Origin: an uncultured Paracoccaceae bacterium | GTDB taxonomy: Bacteria; Pseudomonadota; Alphaproteobacteria; Rhodobacterales; Rhodobacteraceae | Reading direction: 5' to 3' | DNA length: 64,000 nucleotides | Assembly (NCBI GenBank): GCA_947498985.1 | Contig: CANMMF010000005.1 | Coordinates: 124,001 to 188,000 of the forward strand | In this document: one piece after another, positions 32,912-41,499 of the stretch | Layout: each line of letters begins with the position of its first letter | Position numbering within the stretch: position 1 is the first letter of the stretch | The notes under the pieces: model-generated | What the model saw: the letters and a program-made list of their open reading frames with translations, nothing else | What the model was told of the DNA's origin: nothing | Database searches by the model: none | Translations under genes and position numbers: made by a program

Positions 32912-34579
32912 TTATTCTGCCGCAACCCGGCGGGTTTCGTCGTAAAGGGCGGATTTGAACGGCGCCATGCCGAGGCGGCGGAACGTGGCGATGAAGGGTT
33001 CCTCGCGGCTGTCGCGATGCTCCAGATAGGCGCCGATCAGCCGTTCGATGGCGGGGATGATTTCATCCGCGGAAAAGCCCGGACCGGTGCGCTGGCCGAT
33101 GGCGGCAGTTTCGGTGTGATCGCCGCCAAGCGTGATCTGGTAGTTCTCGACGCCTGCGCGGTCGAGCCCGAGGATGCCGATATGGCCCACATGATGGTGC
33201 CCGCAGGCGTTGATGCAGCCGGAGATCTTGATCTTCAGGTCGCCGATCTCGTGCTCCAGCTTCAGGTCGTCGAACCGGGTCGCGATCTCTTGCGCAATCG
33301 GGATCGAGCGGGCGGTCGCCAGCGCGCAATAATCCATGCCGGGGCAGGCGATGATGTCGGAGATCTTGCCGATATTGGCGGTGCCCAACCCATGCGCCCT
33401 GAGCGTGGCGTGGATCTGTGGCAGGTCGGACTTGTGCACATGCGGCAGCACGACGTTCTGCTCGTGGCTGATGCGCAGCTCGTCGTGACCGTAGCGTTCG
33501 GCCAGATCGGCCATCACCCGCATCTGCGTGGCCGAGGCGTCGCCCGGCGTGGCGCCGTGGGCCTTGAGACTGATCTGCGCGATGGCATAGCCTTGTGTGC
33601 GATGCGCGCTGAGATTGCTGTCGGCCCAGGCGCGGAACACCGGATCGTTGGCATAGGCGATGTCAAAGGGTGCGGTGTCGGCGGCGCGGAAGGCGGGCGG
33701 GGCGAAGGCGGACCGGATCTCGGCAAGAAGCGCCTGATCGGTGCCGGCAAACTCCGCGCGCACCTCGTTGAAGCGCGCCTCCACCAGGCGGGAAATCTCT
33801 TCGAGTCCATGCTCGTGCACGGTGATCTTGATGCGCGCCTTGTATTTGTTGTCACGCCGTCCCAGCAGGTTCCAGACCGATACGATGGCCTCGAGATAGG
33901 GCAGCAGATCGGCTTGCGGCAGGAATTCGCGGATCACCTTGCCGATCATCGGCGTGCGGCCCAGCCCGCCGCCCACAATCACCTCGAACCCCGCAGCGCC
34001 GTCGCGCGTGATCATGCGCAGGCCGATATCGTGGGCCTTTGTCACGGCGCGATCATTGGGCGATCCGGTCACCGCGACCTTGAACTTGCGCGGCAGGAAC
34101 TGGAACTCCGGATGGTCGGTGGACCACTGCCGGATGAGCTCGGCCACCGGGCGCGGATCGGCGGTCTCGTCCGCCGCGGCCCCTGCGAAATGGTCGGCGG
34201 TGACATTGCGGATGGTGTTGCCGGAGGTCTGGATGGCGTGCATCTCGACCTCGGCCAGCGCGTCGAGAATGTCCGGCACGTCGCGCAGATCGGGCCAGTT
34301 GAACTGGATGTTCTGGCGGGTGGTGAAATGGCCGTATCCCTTGTCCCAGCGCTCTGCGATCATCGCAAGCTGGCGCATCTGGGTGCTGTTGAGCGTGCCG
34401 TAGGGGATCGCCACGCGCAACATGTAGGCGTGCAATTGCAGGTAGAGCCCGTTCATCAGGCGCAGCGGTTTGAACTCGTCCTCGGTCAGGTGGCCTGCGA
34501 TGCGGCGGGTGACCTGGGCGCGGAACTGGCGGTTGCGTTCGGCCACGAAGGCCGCGTCGAAATCGGTGTAGCGATACAT
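32912..34579 (-). CDS. cysI: Sulfite reductase hemoprotein subunit (nitrite/sulfite reductase family)
   Basis: A 555-residue siroheme/[4Fe-4S] enzyme reducing sulfite to sulfide by six electrons. The siroheme contact region YGHFTTRQNIQFNWP and the cluster ligands in CPGMDYCALA and SGCINACGHHH are intact. Within the siroheme family, operon context (cysG upstream, cysH downstream) identifies sulfite rather than nitrite as substrate. No CysJ partner is present, so the donor is probably reduced ferredoxin. GAGGAGA precedes the ATG at 34579. Confidence 0.92.
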   Translation of the reverse strand: MYRYTDFDAAFVAERNRQFRAQVTRRIAGHLTEDEFKPLRLMNGLYLQLHAYMLRVAIPYGTLNSTQMRQLAMIAERWDKGYGHFTTRQNIQFNWPDLRDVPDILDALAEVEMHAIQTSGNTIRNVTADHFAGAAADETADPRPVAELIRQWSTDHPEFQFLPRKFKVAVTGSPNDRAVTKAHDIGLRMITRDGAAGFEVIVGGGLGRTPMIGKVIREFLPQADLLPYLEAIVSVWNLLGRRDNKYKARIKITVHEHGLEEISRLVEARFNEVRAEFAGTDQALLAEIRSAFAPPAFRAADTAPFDIAYANDPVFRAWADSNLSAHRTQGYAIAQISLKAHGATPGDASATQMRVMADLAERYGHDELRISHEQNVVLPHVHKSDLPQIHATLRAHGLGTANIGKISDIIACPGMDYCALATARSIPIAQEIATRFDDLKLEHEIGDLKIKISGCINACGHHHVGHIGILGLDRAGVENYQITLGGDHTETAAIGQRTGPGFSADEIIPAIERLIGAYLEHRDSREEPFIATFRRLGMAPFKSALYDETRRVAAE

Positions 34580-34600
34580 CGGGTCTCTCCTCGGGCGGCC

Positions 34601-34912
34601 TCAGGTCAGCGGCGCGCGGGTTTCCTGTTTGCCGTGGGCGTAGTTGGACGGGCCCTTGCGGCGGAACGCTTCGCGGAAATGGGTGGGTCTGGGGCCGGAC
34701 GCGTCCGGCGTGACATCGGCGAGATAGGCGCCGACCACCTCGTCCGCGCGCCGTTGCGCATCGATGAGACGCAGCTGGGCATGCGCCTCGTCGGTCAGCA
34801 CCTCGGCCTCGTCGAGCGTGCGGGACCAGCGGTCGTCGGACGTGAGATAGATCACGTCGCCTTCGAGAAGCGCGTTGCCGGTGATGACTTTGGGAGTGAA
34901 AATGCGGGGCAT
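34601..34912 (-). CDS. DUF2849 protein
   Basis: A 103-residue DUF2849 protein (TPKVITGNALLEGDVIYLTSDDRW near the N-terminus, HFREAFRRKGPSNYAHGKQ near the end). The family is restricted mostly to alphaproteobacterial cysG-cysI operons. It has no known activity; a small accessory role in sulfite reductase maturation is inferred from position. The ATG overlaps the cysG stop by one base (TGATG), so translation is coupled. Confidence 0.85.
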   Translation of the reverse strand: MPRIFTPKVITGNALLEGDVIYLTSDDRWSRTLDEAEVLTDEAHAQLRLIDAQRRADEVVGAYLADVTPDASGPRPTHFREAFRRKGPSNYAHGKQETRAPLT

Positions 34913-36324
34913 CAGGAGACCTCCTGCGTTGCGGTGAGGGGATTTCGGGGGATGTCGGGCAGGGCCGCCTCGGCGGCACGCGGTGCCAGCCCCAAAAGCG
35001 TGAGCGCGGGGCCTTCGGGGGCGGCGTCCTGCAGCACGCGCGGAAGACCGGCCAGCGTTGTGCCAAGGATGCGCTGGCCCGGCAGCGAGGCGTTTTCGAC
35101 CACTGTCACCGGCGTCTCTGGCGCGGCGCCATGCATGATCAGGCGGCCCTGAATGAAGCGCGCGGCCTTCTTGCCCATGTAGATCGCGGCGACCTCGCCG
35201 GGGCGGGCCAGCGTGCGCCAGTCGTGATCGGCAAAACCCTTCATCACATGGCCGGTGAGCAGCCGGACGGAGGCGTTGCGCCCGCGCCGCGTGAGGCTCT
35301 GCCCGATGGCGGCGACCGAGGCCGAGGCGGCGGTGATGCCGGGCACCACATGCCAGCTCACACAAGCGGCATCGAGCGCGTCGATCTCTTCGTCGAGGCG
35401 GCCGAACACGGTGGGGTCGCCGCCCTTGAGCCGCACCACCTGCGCGCCGTCGCGGCCATGCCGGACAATCAGCGCGTTGATCCGGTCCTGCGTCATCGAG
35501 GGGCCGAAGCCTTCCTTGCCGGCATCGATCAGCACCGCCTCGCGGCGGGCCAGCTCAAGGATACCGGGCGAGACGAGCCGGTCATGGATCACCACATCGG
35601 CTTCGTCGAGCGCGCGCCGGGCCTTGAGGGTCAGCAGCTCCGGATCGCCCGGGCCCGCGCCGACAAAGGCCACGTGGCCGGCGCGATCGCGGCGCGTCAG
35701 ATGCGCGTCAAGCAGGTTGTCCAGCGCCTCATGCGCGGCGGCGTCGCCGTCGGCGATCGCGCGGGGGCCCGCCCTGAAATAATAGTCGGCCCAGAAAGCG
35801 CGGCGCGCCCGGCCCACCGGCAGACGTTCGGCCATCGTGCGGAAGGCCTTGCCGATGCGCGCGAGCGGGCCGAGCGTGACCGGCAGCCGCGCTTCGAGAT
35901 CGGCCTTGATCGCGCGGGCCAGCACCGGGGCCGCGCCTTCGGTGCCGATGGCCACGGTCACAGGATCGCGGTCGACGATGGCGGGGGTGATGAACTGGCT
36001 GGCCGCGAGGTTGTCGACGGTGTTGGTGAGCGCGCCGTCGGCCCGGGCCAAAGCGCTGACGCGGGCATCTTCGGCGTCGTCCTCGTTGGCGGCGTAAAAG
36101 AGCACCGCACAGGTGGCATCGCCGGGCTCCAGCGCGCGGCGGACAAGCGAAAGGCGCCCTTCGGCGGCCCAGGTCTCGATCAGGGTGTGCGGATCGGGCG
36201 CGAAAACCGACAGATGCGCCTCGGTCTTGAAGAGCAGCCGGAGTTTCGCCAGCGCGGCGTCGCCGCCACCCGACAGCACAACCCGGCGACCGGCGAGGGC
36301 GACGAAGATCGGGAAATGTTGCAT
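34912..36324 (-). CDS. cysG: Siroheme synthase (uroporphyrinogen methyltransferase plus dehydrogenase/ferrochelatase)
   Basis: A 470-residue bifunctional enzyme making siroheme for sulfite reductase. Residues ~1-200 are the precorrin-2 dehydrogenase/sirohydrochlorin ferrochelatase part (FPIFVALAGRRVVLSGGGDAALAKLRLL, NTVDN). Residues ~215-460 are the SAM-dependent uroporphyrinogen III methyltransferase (VAFVGAGPGDPELLTLKARRAL, VVRLKGGDPTVFGR, VVPGITAAS). First gene of the leftward sulfur operon, with dyad elements and a divergent Lrp-type gene upstream. The start at 36324 begins MQHFPIFV, the conserved N-terminus. Confidence 0.94.
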   Translation of the reverse strand: MQHFPIFVALAGRRVVLSGGGDAALAKLRLLFKTEAHLSVFAPDPHTLIETWAAEGRLSLVRRALEPGDATCAVLFYAANEDDAEDARVSALARADGALTNTVDNLAASQFITPAIVDRDPVTVAIGTEGAAPVLARAIKADLEARLPVTLGPLARIGKAFRTMAERLPVGRARRAFWADYYFRAGPRAIADGDAAAHEALDNLLDAHLTRRDRAGHVAFVGAGPGDPELLTLKARRALDEADVVIHDRLVSPGILELARREAVLIDAGKEGFGPSMTQDRINALIVRHGRDGAQVVRLKGGDPTVFGRLDEEIDALDAACVSWHVVPGITAASASVAAIGQSLTRRGRNASVRLLTGHVMKGFADHDWRTLARPGEVAAIYMGKKAARFIQGRLIMHGAAPETPVTVVENASLPGQRILGTTLAGLPRVLQDAAPEGPALTLLGLAPRAAEAALPDIPRNPLTATQEVS

Positions 36325-36366
36325 GGCGGGCGCTCCGACTGGATTGTGCGTATCGATTGTCTGAGT

Positions 36367-36428
36367 GGAATATAGAATTTTGTTCCATATGATTGCTAGA
36401 TATCTGCCAGAATAAGGAATATTGTTCC
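36367..36428. promoter_or_regulatory. Dyad elements between cysG and the Lrp-type regulator
   Basis: Two related inverted sequences in an AT-rich divergent promoter region: GGAATATAGAATTTTGTTCC (36367-36386) and GGAATATTGTTCC (36416-36428). TTCCGGAA (36455-36462) lies further right. The GGAATAT...TTGTTCC half-sites are good candidates for binding by the adjacent regulator. Confidence 0.6.
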
Positions 36429-36485
36429 GCCAGGCACACAAAAATATCGGTGTGTTCCGGAATCCACCGCAAAAGGGAACAGCGG

Positions 36486-36941
36486 ATGAAGATCGACGTC
36501 ACCGACAGGAAAATCCTCTCCGAGCTGCAGCGCGACGCCTCACAATCTCTTGATGAGATTGCCAAATCCGTGGGATCGTCGAAGACGCCGGTGTGGAACC
36601 GGATCCGCAAGATGCGCGAAGGCGGCATCATCGGTGCGCAGACCGTGGTGCTGGATGCCGAAGCGCTGGGATTCGAGGCCACGTTCTTTGTGCTGATCCG
36701 CACCTCCGAACATGAGGCGGACTGGCAGCAGCGCTTTCTGACGGCCCTGCGGGAGCGCCCCGAAGTGCAGGAAGCGCACCGGCTGGCGGGCGATATCGAC
36801 TATATCCTCAAGGTGCGCGTGGCCAACGCGCGGGCCTATGACGCGTTTTACCAGGCGCTGATCTCTGAAGTGAAAGTGCACAACGTGACGGCGCTTTTGT
36901 CGATGGAGGAGATCAAGGCGACAACCGCCTTGCCTCTGTAG
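36486..36941 (+). CDS. Lrp/AsnC family transcriptional regulator of the sulfur operon
   Basis: A 151-residue feast/famine regulator. The N-terminal HTH is DVTDRKILSELQRDASQSLDEIAKSVGSSKTPVWNRIRKMREGGII, and the C-terminal RAM ligand domain contains VQEAHRLAGDIDYILKVRV. It is divergent from cysG with repeated dyads between, so it probably regulates the operon in response to an amino acid such as cysteine or methionine; the effector is inference. The ATG at 36486 lies just after AAAAGGGAACAG. Confidence 0.92.
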   Translation: MKIDVTDRKILSELQRDASQSLDEIAKSVGSSKTPVWNRIRKMREGGIIGAQTVVLDAEALGFEATFFVLIRTSEHEADWQQRFLTALRERPEVQEAHRLAGDIDYILKVRVANARAYDAFYQALISEVKVHNVTALLSMEEIKATTALPL

Positions 36942-36992
36942 AACGCGCCGGGGGCTCCGGCTGCAGGCCTCACCAGAACGAAGATCCGAGCG

Positions 36993-38165
36993 TCAGCGCG
37001 CGACCTCGAGACGGTCGAGCCCGTGGAAATGGTAGAGATTGGCGAAGCGCGGGGTGCCCGCGAGGCGCAGGTCGGGGCAGCGGGCAAAGAGCGCGGGCAG
37101 GGCGATCTGCATCTCCAGCCGGGCCAGCGGCGCGCCGACGCAGAAATGCAGCCCGGCGCCAAAGCTGGTGGACGCGGTCTGCCCGCGGCCGGGGTCGAAT
37201 TTCTGCGGGTCGGGCCAGATGGCGGGGTCGCGATTGGCGGCGGCCAGCAGCAGCGCCACCTCGTCGCCGCGGCGGAACGCGTGCCCGAAAAGCGTGACAT
37301 CCTCGTAGGCGTAGCGTGTGAACATGTGCAGCGGCGGATCGAAGCGCAGGATTTCCTCGGTGACGGCTTCGGCGCTGTCGGGGGTCACGGTCCGGCCGGA
37401 GCTCAGCAGCAGCCGGATGCCGTTGCCGAGGCTGTGCACGGTTGCCTCGTGACCGGCATTGAGCAGCAGGATGCAGGTGGTGATCAGCTCGTCGGTCGAG
37501 AGCTTTTCGCCCGCCTCTTCGGCGGCGATCAGGTGGGTGATGAGGTCATCGGCGGGGTGCGCGCGGCGCGCGTCCACATAGCCGCGCAGGAAGTCGGAAA
37601 ATGCCGCAGCGGCGCGGGCGGCGGCGTCCTCGATCGCGCGGTCGCGGCGGGCCTGGTACATGGCGACCATGGCGTTGGACCAGGCCAGCAGCTGCGGCGC
37701 CATCGCTTCGGGCACGCCCAGCAACCGGCAGATCACGATCACCGGCACCTGCTGGCAATAGGCCGGCAAGAGATCGAAAGGTCCGTCCGGGAACGCGTCG
37801 ATGAGATCATCGCAAAGTGTGGCAATCTCCGGTGCCAGAGCGGCGATGCGGCGCGAAGTGAAGGCCCGCAGCACCAGACCGCGCAGCCGCGTGTGGCGCG
37901 GCGGCTCGAGTTCGAGCATGCTATGCGCCTCCACCGCGTAGAAGTCGGCGAGGTGCCGGGGATGCGCCCGGACGTGTTCGGCGGGAATTTCGCGGCCAAA
38001 TCGCCGGTCGCGCAGCAGCGCATGCACCGCCCGGTGCGAGACCGCGCAGGGCTTTGCGTAGTCCTGCCACCAGACCAGATCGCCGCCCGCGCGCAGCGCT
38101 TCGTAAAACGGGTAGGGGTCCTGCACGAAACCCGGGTCGGTCGGATCCTGGTCAAAGCGCTGCAT
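36993..38165 (-). CDS. Cytochrome P450
   Basis: A 390-residue soluble bacterial P450. The I-helix oxygen-activation motif is NAGHEATVHSLG (237-242), the ExxR is E271-R274, and the heme loop FGAGLHFCVGAPLAR places the heme thiolate at Cys342. Length and motifs fit class I P450s, which require a ferredoxin and reductase not seen here; the fpr product ~5 kb away could in principle serve. Substrate unknown. It is convergent with the Lrp gene and divergent from dctB (58 bases). The start at 38165 gives MQRFDQDPTDPGFVQDPYPFY, a typical P450 N-terminus. Confidence 0.93.
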   Translation of the reverse strand: MQRFDQDPTDPGFVQDPYPFYEALRAGGDLVWWQDYAKPCAVSHRAVHALLRDRRFGREIPAEHVRAHPRHLADFYAVEAHSMLELEPPRHTRLRGLVLRAFTSRRIAALAPEIATLCDDLIDAFPDGPFDLLPAYCQQVPVIVICRLLGVPEAMAPQLLAWSNAMVAMYQARRDRAIEDAAARAAAAFSDFLRGYVDARRAHPADDLITHLIAAEEAGEKLSTDELITTCILLLNAGHEATVHSLGNGIRLLLSSGRTVTPDSAEAVTEEILRFDPPLHMFTRYAYEDVTLFGHAFRRGDEVALLLAAANRDPAIWPDPQKFDPGRGQTASTSFGAGLHFCVGAPLARLEMQIALPALFARCPDLRLAGTPRFANLYHFHGLDRLEVAR

Positions 38166-38223
38166 GCCCGCACCCTTGCGCGGAGGCGCTTTATTGGCAA
38201 GGGCGCAATTGCTATGCAGGGCC

Positions 38224-39966
38224 ATGGGACGGGTTTTCCAAAGCCGCGCGGCCTGGCTCGCGCTTTGCGTTATGGCGGTGGTGTCGCTGACCGCCGGGGT
38301 TTGGCGCTACAGCTATGTGCAGGCGCTGGATCCGGTCGCGGCGCGCGGCCGGTCGGACCTGGCGCTGGCGGCGGACCGGCTGGTCACCCAGCTCAGCCGG
38401 TACCGCGAGACGGCGGTGGTCTTTGCCGACCACCCGGTGCTCTCGGCGCTGCACGAAAGCGGCAGCCGCGACGAGGCGGATGCGCTGCTGCTGGAGGTGG
38501 CCGACAAGATCTCGGCGCTGACGCTGCTCTACGCGGATCGCGACGGGCGGGTTCTGGCCTCCGCCCACGGGGTCGAACCGGTCGACCTTCAGGACACGCT
38601 CTATTTCCGGCGCGCGCTCAACGGTGCGTTGGGGGTGGCGCATGGCAGCTCCACCGGCTTGACGGGGCGTGCCTATTCCTTTGCGGCCCCGGCCTTTGGC
38701 ACCGATGCGACGGTGCGCGGCGTGCTTGTTGTGGTGGTCGATATCGAACGGCTGGAGCGCGACTGGCGCGGCGCCCGGCCCACGGTCTATTTCACCCAAG
38801 CCAATGGCGAGGTCTTCATCACCAACCGCTCCGAAATGCTGGGCTGGCAGCAGGGCGCGGCGGGCATGACAACCGCAGACGGGCTGCTGCCGGTGCGGCG
38901 CGTCGGGATCGGCGCACACAGCGTCTGGCGCCACGGGCTCAGCCCCTACATCCCGCCGCGCGCCCTGCATCTGGTGCAGCCGCTGCCGGTGATCGGGCTG
39001 CGGGCCGAGGCGCTGGTCGATGTGGCCCCGGCGCTGCGTCTGGCAGGCTTGCAGGCGGCGGCGGTGGCGGGGCTTTGCCTTTTCTTCGGGGCGTTTCTCA
39101 TTGTCGCAACGGAGCGGCGGCGCACGCTCAGCGTGGCCAACGCAGAGCTGGAAGAGCGGGTGCAGGCGCGCACCCAGGCGCTGGAGGACGCCAACACCGC
39201 CTTGCGGTTCGAGGTGGTGGAACGGCAGGAGGCCGAGGCCGCGCTCAAACGCGCGCAGGCGGAGCTGGTGCAGGCGGGCAAGCTCTCGGCGCTGGGGCAG
39301 ATGTCGGCGGGCATCAGCCATGAGCTCAACCAGCCCCTGATGGCGATCCAGCAATTTGCCGGCAATGGCGCGCAGCTTTTTGATCGCGGCGACGCGGAGG
39401 CGGCGCGCGACAATCTGGGCCGGATCTCGGATCTGGCGGCGCGGGCGGCGCGGATCATCAAGAACCTGCGGGCATTCGTGCGCAACGAGAATGAGCCGAT
39501 GGGCAAGGTCGATCTGGTGGCGGTGATCGACACGGCGGTCGAGCTGACGGCAGCGCGGCTGCGGGCCGACGCGGTGACGCTGGACTGGCAGCGCCCGGAG
39601 GCGGCGGTCTTTGCGCTTGGCGGCGAGGTGCGCCTCAGCCAGGTCTTTGTGAACCTGATCAACAACGCCGCCGACGCGATGACCGGACAGCCCGACAAGC
39701 GCATCAAGGTCTGGCTTGAGGACGGCGAGGCGCTGCGGGTCACGGTGTCCGATACCGGCCCCGGCATCGCCGATCCGGAGCGGGTGTTCGAGCCGTTCTA
39801 CACCACCAAGGCGGTTGGCGGCGGCGATGGCATGGGGCTGGGGCTGTCGATCTCCTACGGGCTGGTGCAGTCCTTTGGCGGGCAGATCCGCGGTGTGAAC
39901 GACCCCGGCGGCGGCGCGCGCTTTACCGTTGAACTGGAACGCTGGCGCGAGGTGCAGGCGGCATGA
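38224..39966 (+). CDS. dctB: C4-dicarboxylate sensor histidine kinase DctB
   Basis: A 580-residue membrane kinase. TM1 lies at ~11-30, then a periplasmic double-PAS (Cache) sensor (~35-275) with YFRRALNG and GRAYSFAAPAFG, typical of DctB. TM2 lies at ~280-300, followed by a coiled linker, the HisKA domain with the phospho-acceptor His366 in SAGISHELNQPLMAIQQFA, and the HATPase with NLINNAADAM and DTGPGIADPERVFEPFYTTKAVGGGDGMGLGLSI. It senses C4-dicarboxylates and phosphorylates DctD, whose ATG overlaps the stop (ATGA). The start at 38224 begins MGRVFQSRAAW. Confidence 0.93.
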   Translation: MGRVFQSRAAWLALCVMAVVSLTAGVWRYSYVQALDPVAARGRSDLALAADRLVTQLSRYRETAVVFADHPVLSALHESGSRDEADALLLEVADKISALTLLYADRDGRVLASAHGVEPVDLQDTLYFRRALNGALGVAHGSSTGLTGRAYSFAAPAFGTDATVRGVLVVVVDIERLERDWRGARPTVYFTQANGEVFITNRSEMLGWQQGAAGMTTADGLLPVRRVGIGAHSVWRHGLSPYIPPRALHLVQPLPVIGLRAEALVDVAPALRLAGLQAAAVAGLCLFFGAFLIVATERRRTLSVANAELEERVQARTQALEDANTALRFEVVERQEAEAALKRAQAELVQAGKLSALGQMSAGISHELNQPLMAIQQFAGNGAQLFDRGDAEAARDNLGRISDLAARAARIIKNLRAFVRNENEPMGKVDLVAVIDTAVELTAARLRADAVTLDWQRPEAAVFALGGEVRLSQVFVNLINNAADAMTGQPDKRIKVWLEDGEALRVTVSDTGPGIADPERVFEPFYTTKAVGGGDGMGLGLSISYGLVQSFGGQIRGVNDPGGGARFTVELERWREVQAA

Positions 39967-41192
39967 CGCGGCGGGTGCTTCTGGTGGATGACGACGAGGC
40001 GGTGCGCGAGGCGCTGGCGCAGACGCTGACGCTGGCGGAGTTCGAGGCGCTCACCGCGGGGTCATTTGTCGAGGCCAAGGACCACATCTCGGCCCGGTTC
40101 GACGGGGTGATCCTGTCGGATATCCGGATGCCCGGGCGCGACGGGTTCCACCTGCTGGACTTTGCGCGCGGGCAGGATCCGGACCTGCCGGTGATCCTGC
40201 TGACCGGCGAGGGTGACATCCCGATGGCGGTGCGTGCGATGGCGCAGGGGGCGTTCGATTTTCTGGAAAAGCCCTGCAGTCCGGACGATCTGACAGCGGT
40301 TGTCGCCCGCGCGCTCAAGACCCGCGCGCTGGTGCTGGAAAACCGCAGGCTCAAGACCTCGCTGGAAAGCGGCGATCCGGCGGCGCGGATGATCTTCGGC
40401 ACTTCGCGGCTTTCGGAAAGCCTGCGCGCGCGGGTGCGGGCGGCGGCGCGGGCGGGCACGGATGTGCTGATCAGCGGCGCGCCCGGCAGTGGCATATCGA
40501 AGATCGCCGAGGTCATCCATCTCAGTTCGGCCCGCGCCAAGGGGCCGTTCGAGAAGCGCGCGGCCTCCGGGCTCACCCGCGAACGGCTGGGCCCGCTCTG
40601 GCAGGAGTGTCTGGGCGGCACGCTCTTTCTGGATCAGGTCGACACGCTGCCCAACGACACGCAGATGGCGCTGGTCGATCTGATCGAGCAGGGCGGCGCG
40701 CGGGTGATCGGCGGCGTGGTCCGCGACCCCGGCGAGGCGGTGACCGACGGCGCGCTCACCACCGAACTTTATTACCGCCTGGAGGTGATGCAGCTGCGCA
40801 TTCCCTCGCTTTCGGAGCGGCCCGAGGATATCCCCGTGCTCTTCCGACATTACGTGGCCCAGGCCGCCGAGCAGGCCGGGCTAACGCCGCCTGCCATCAC
40901 CGAAGACGTGGTGGCCGGGCTGATGGCGCGCGACTGGCCCGGCAATGCGCGCGCGCTGATGTCCGCGGCCATGCGGTTTGCGCTGGGATTGGGTGACATG
41001 GAGGCGACGAGCAACCTGGGCCTCACCGAGCGGCTGGCGCAGGTCGAACGCTCGATGCTGGCCGAGGCGCTGAAGGCCGCGGGCGGGCAGGCGCGGGTCG
41101 CCTCTGAGACGCTGCAGCTGCCGCGCAAGACCTTCTATGACAAGCTCAGCAAATACGGGCTGAAGCCAGAGGATTTCCGCGAGCCGGGATAG
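39963..41192 (+). CDS. dctD: DctD-type response regulator with a degenerate sigma-54 activation domain
   Basis: A 409-residue NtrC-family regulator. The receiver domain has Asp53 (LSDIRMPG) and Lys103. The central AAA+ domain (~140-345) is decayed. Walker A reads GAPGSGIS at 172-179, with Ile in place of the conserved Lys. Walker B is LFLDQ (Glu to Gln at 225). The segment between (193-219) lacks the whole GAFTGA loop that contacts sigma-54. The arginine-finger-like YYRL and WPGNARAL remain. The Fis-type HTH at the end (ARVASETLQLPRKTFYDKLSKYGL) is intact. It therefore probably activates without sigma-54, as reported for Rhodobacter capsulatus NtrC, which lacks GAFTGA. Controls the downstream TRAP operon. 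Confidence 0.9.
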   Translation: MTRRVLLVDDDEAVREALAQTLTLAEFEALTAGSFVEAKDHISARFDGVILSDIRMPGRDGFHLLDFARGQDPDLPVILLTGEGDIPMAVRAMAQGAFDFLEKPCSPDDLTAVVARALKTRALVLENRRLKTSLESGDPAARMIFGTSRLSESLRARVRAAARAGTDVLISGAPGSGISKIAEVIHLSSARAKGPFEKRAASGLTRERLGPLWQECLGGTLFLDQVDTLPNDTQMALVDLIEQGGARVIGGVVRDPGEAVTDGALTTELYYRLEVMQLRIPSLSERPEDIPVLFRHYVAQAAEQAGLTPPAITEDVVAGLMARDWPGNARALMSAAMRFALGLGDMEATSNLGLTERLAQVERSMLAEALKAAGGQARVASETLQLPRKTFYDKLSKYGLKPEDFREPG

Positions 41193-41260
41193 GGCGGCGC
41201 ATCTGTTGTCCGCCACGGGGCCGCGCTCATCGAATCGGCGTTCACAGAGTGCATGGTTTT

Positions 41261-41310
41261 TGTGCGGAAATCCGCACAGCTCTCCATCCGGCCTGTGCGG
41301 GGAACCACAC
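41261..41310 (+). promoter_or_regulatory. Candidate DctD-binding palindromes upstream of dctP
   Basis: TGTGCGGAAATCCGCACA (41261-41278) has perfect 8-bp arms around AA. A second, imperfect copy, TGTGCGGGGAACCACAC, lies at 41294-41310, 33 bases (three helical turns) downstream. Both sit ~190-240 bases before dctP in a 307-base gap, the usual place for upstream activator sites. No -24/-12 (TGGCAC-N5-TTGC) promoter was found in the gap. Confidence 0.72.
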
Positions 41311-41499
41311 GCTGGTGTGAAGACCGGCACCTGAGCCACATGAACATCGCGTGACAAGATCCTGAAACCAAAGCATTACCGGGATATCGTTTCTCACTCC
41401 GACTCAGGGCTTGCACTGATTCGCGCAGCGCTGTCTTCTCTGCACAGACGGGTGCCGATGGCGGTGCCCGCAGACCGAAAAGCACTCCGGGAGGAAACC

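Noticed and set aside
41311-41499. Search for a sigma-54 -24/-12 promoter before dctP
   Set aside because: No TGGCAC-N5-TTGC-like element found; CCGGCAC at ~41324 lacks the TTGC partner at the correct spacing.
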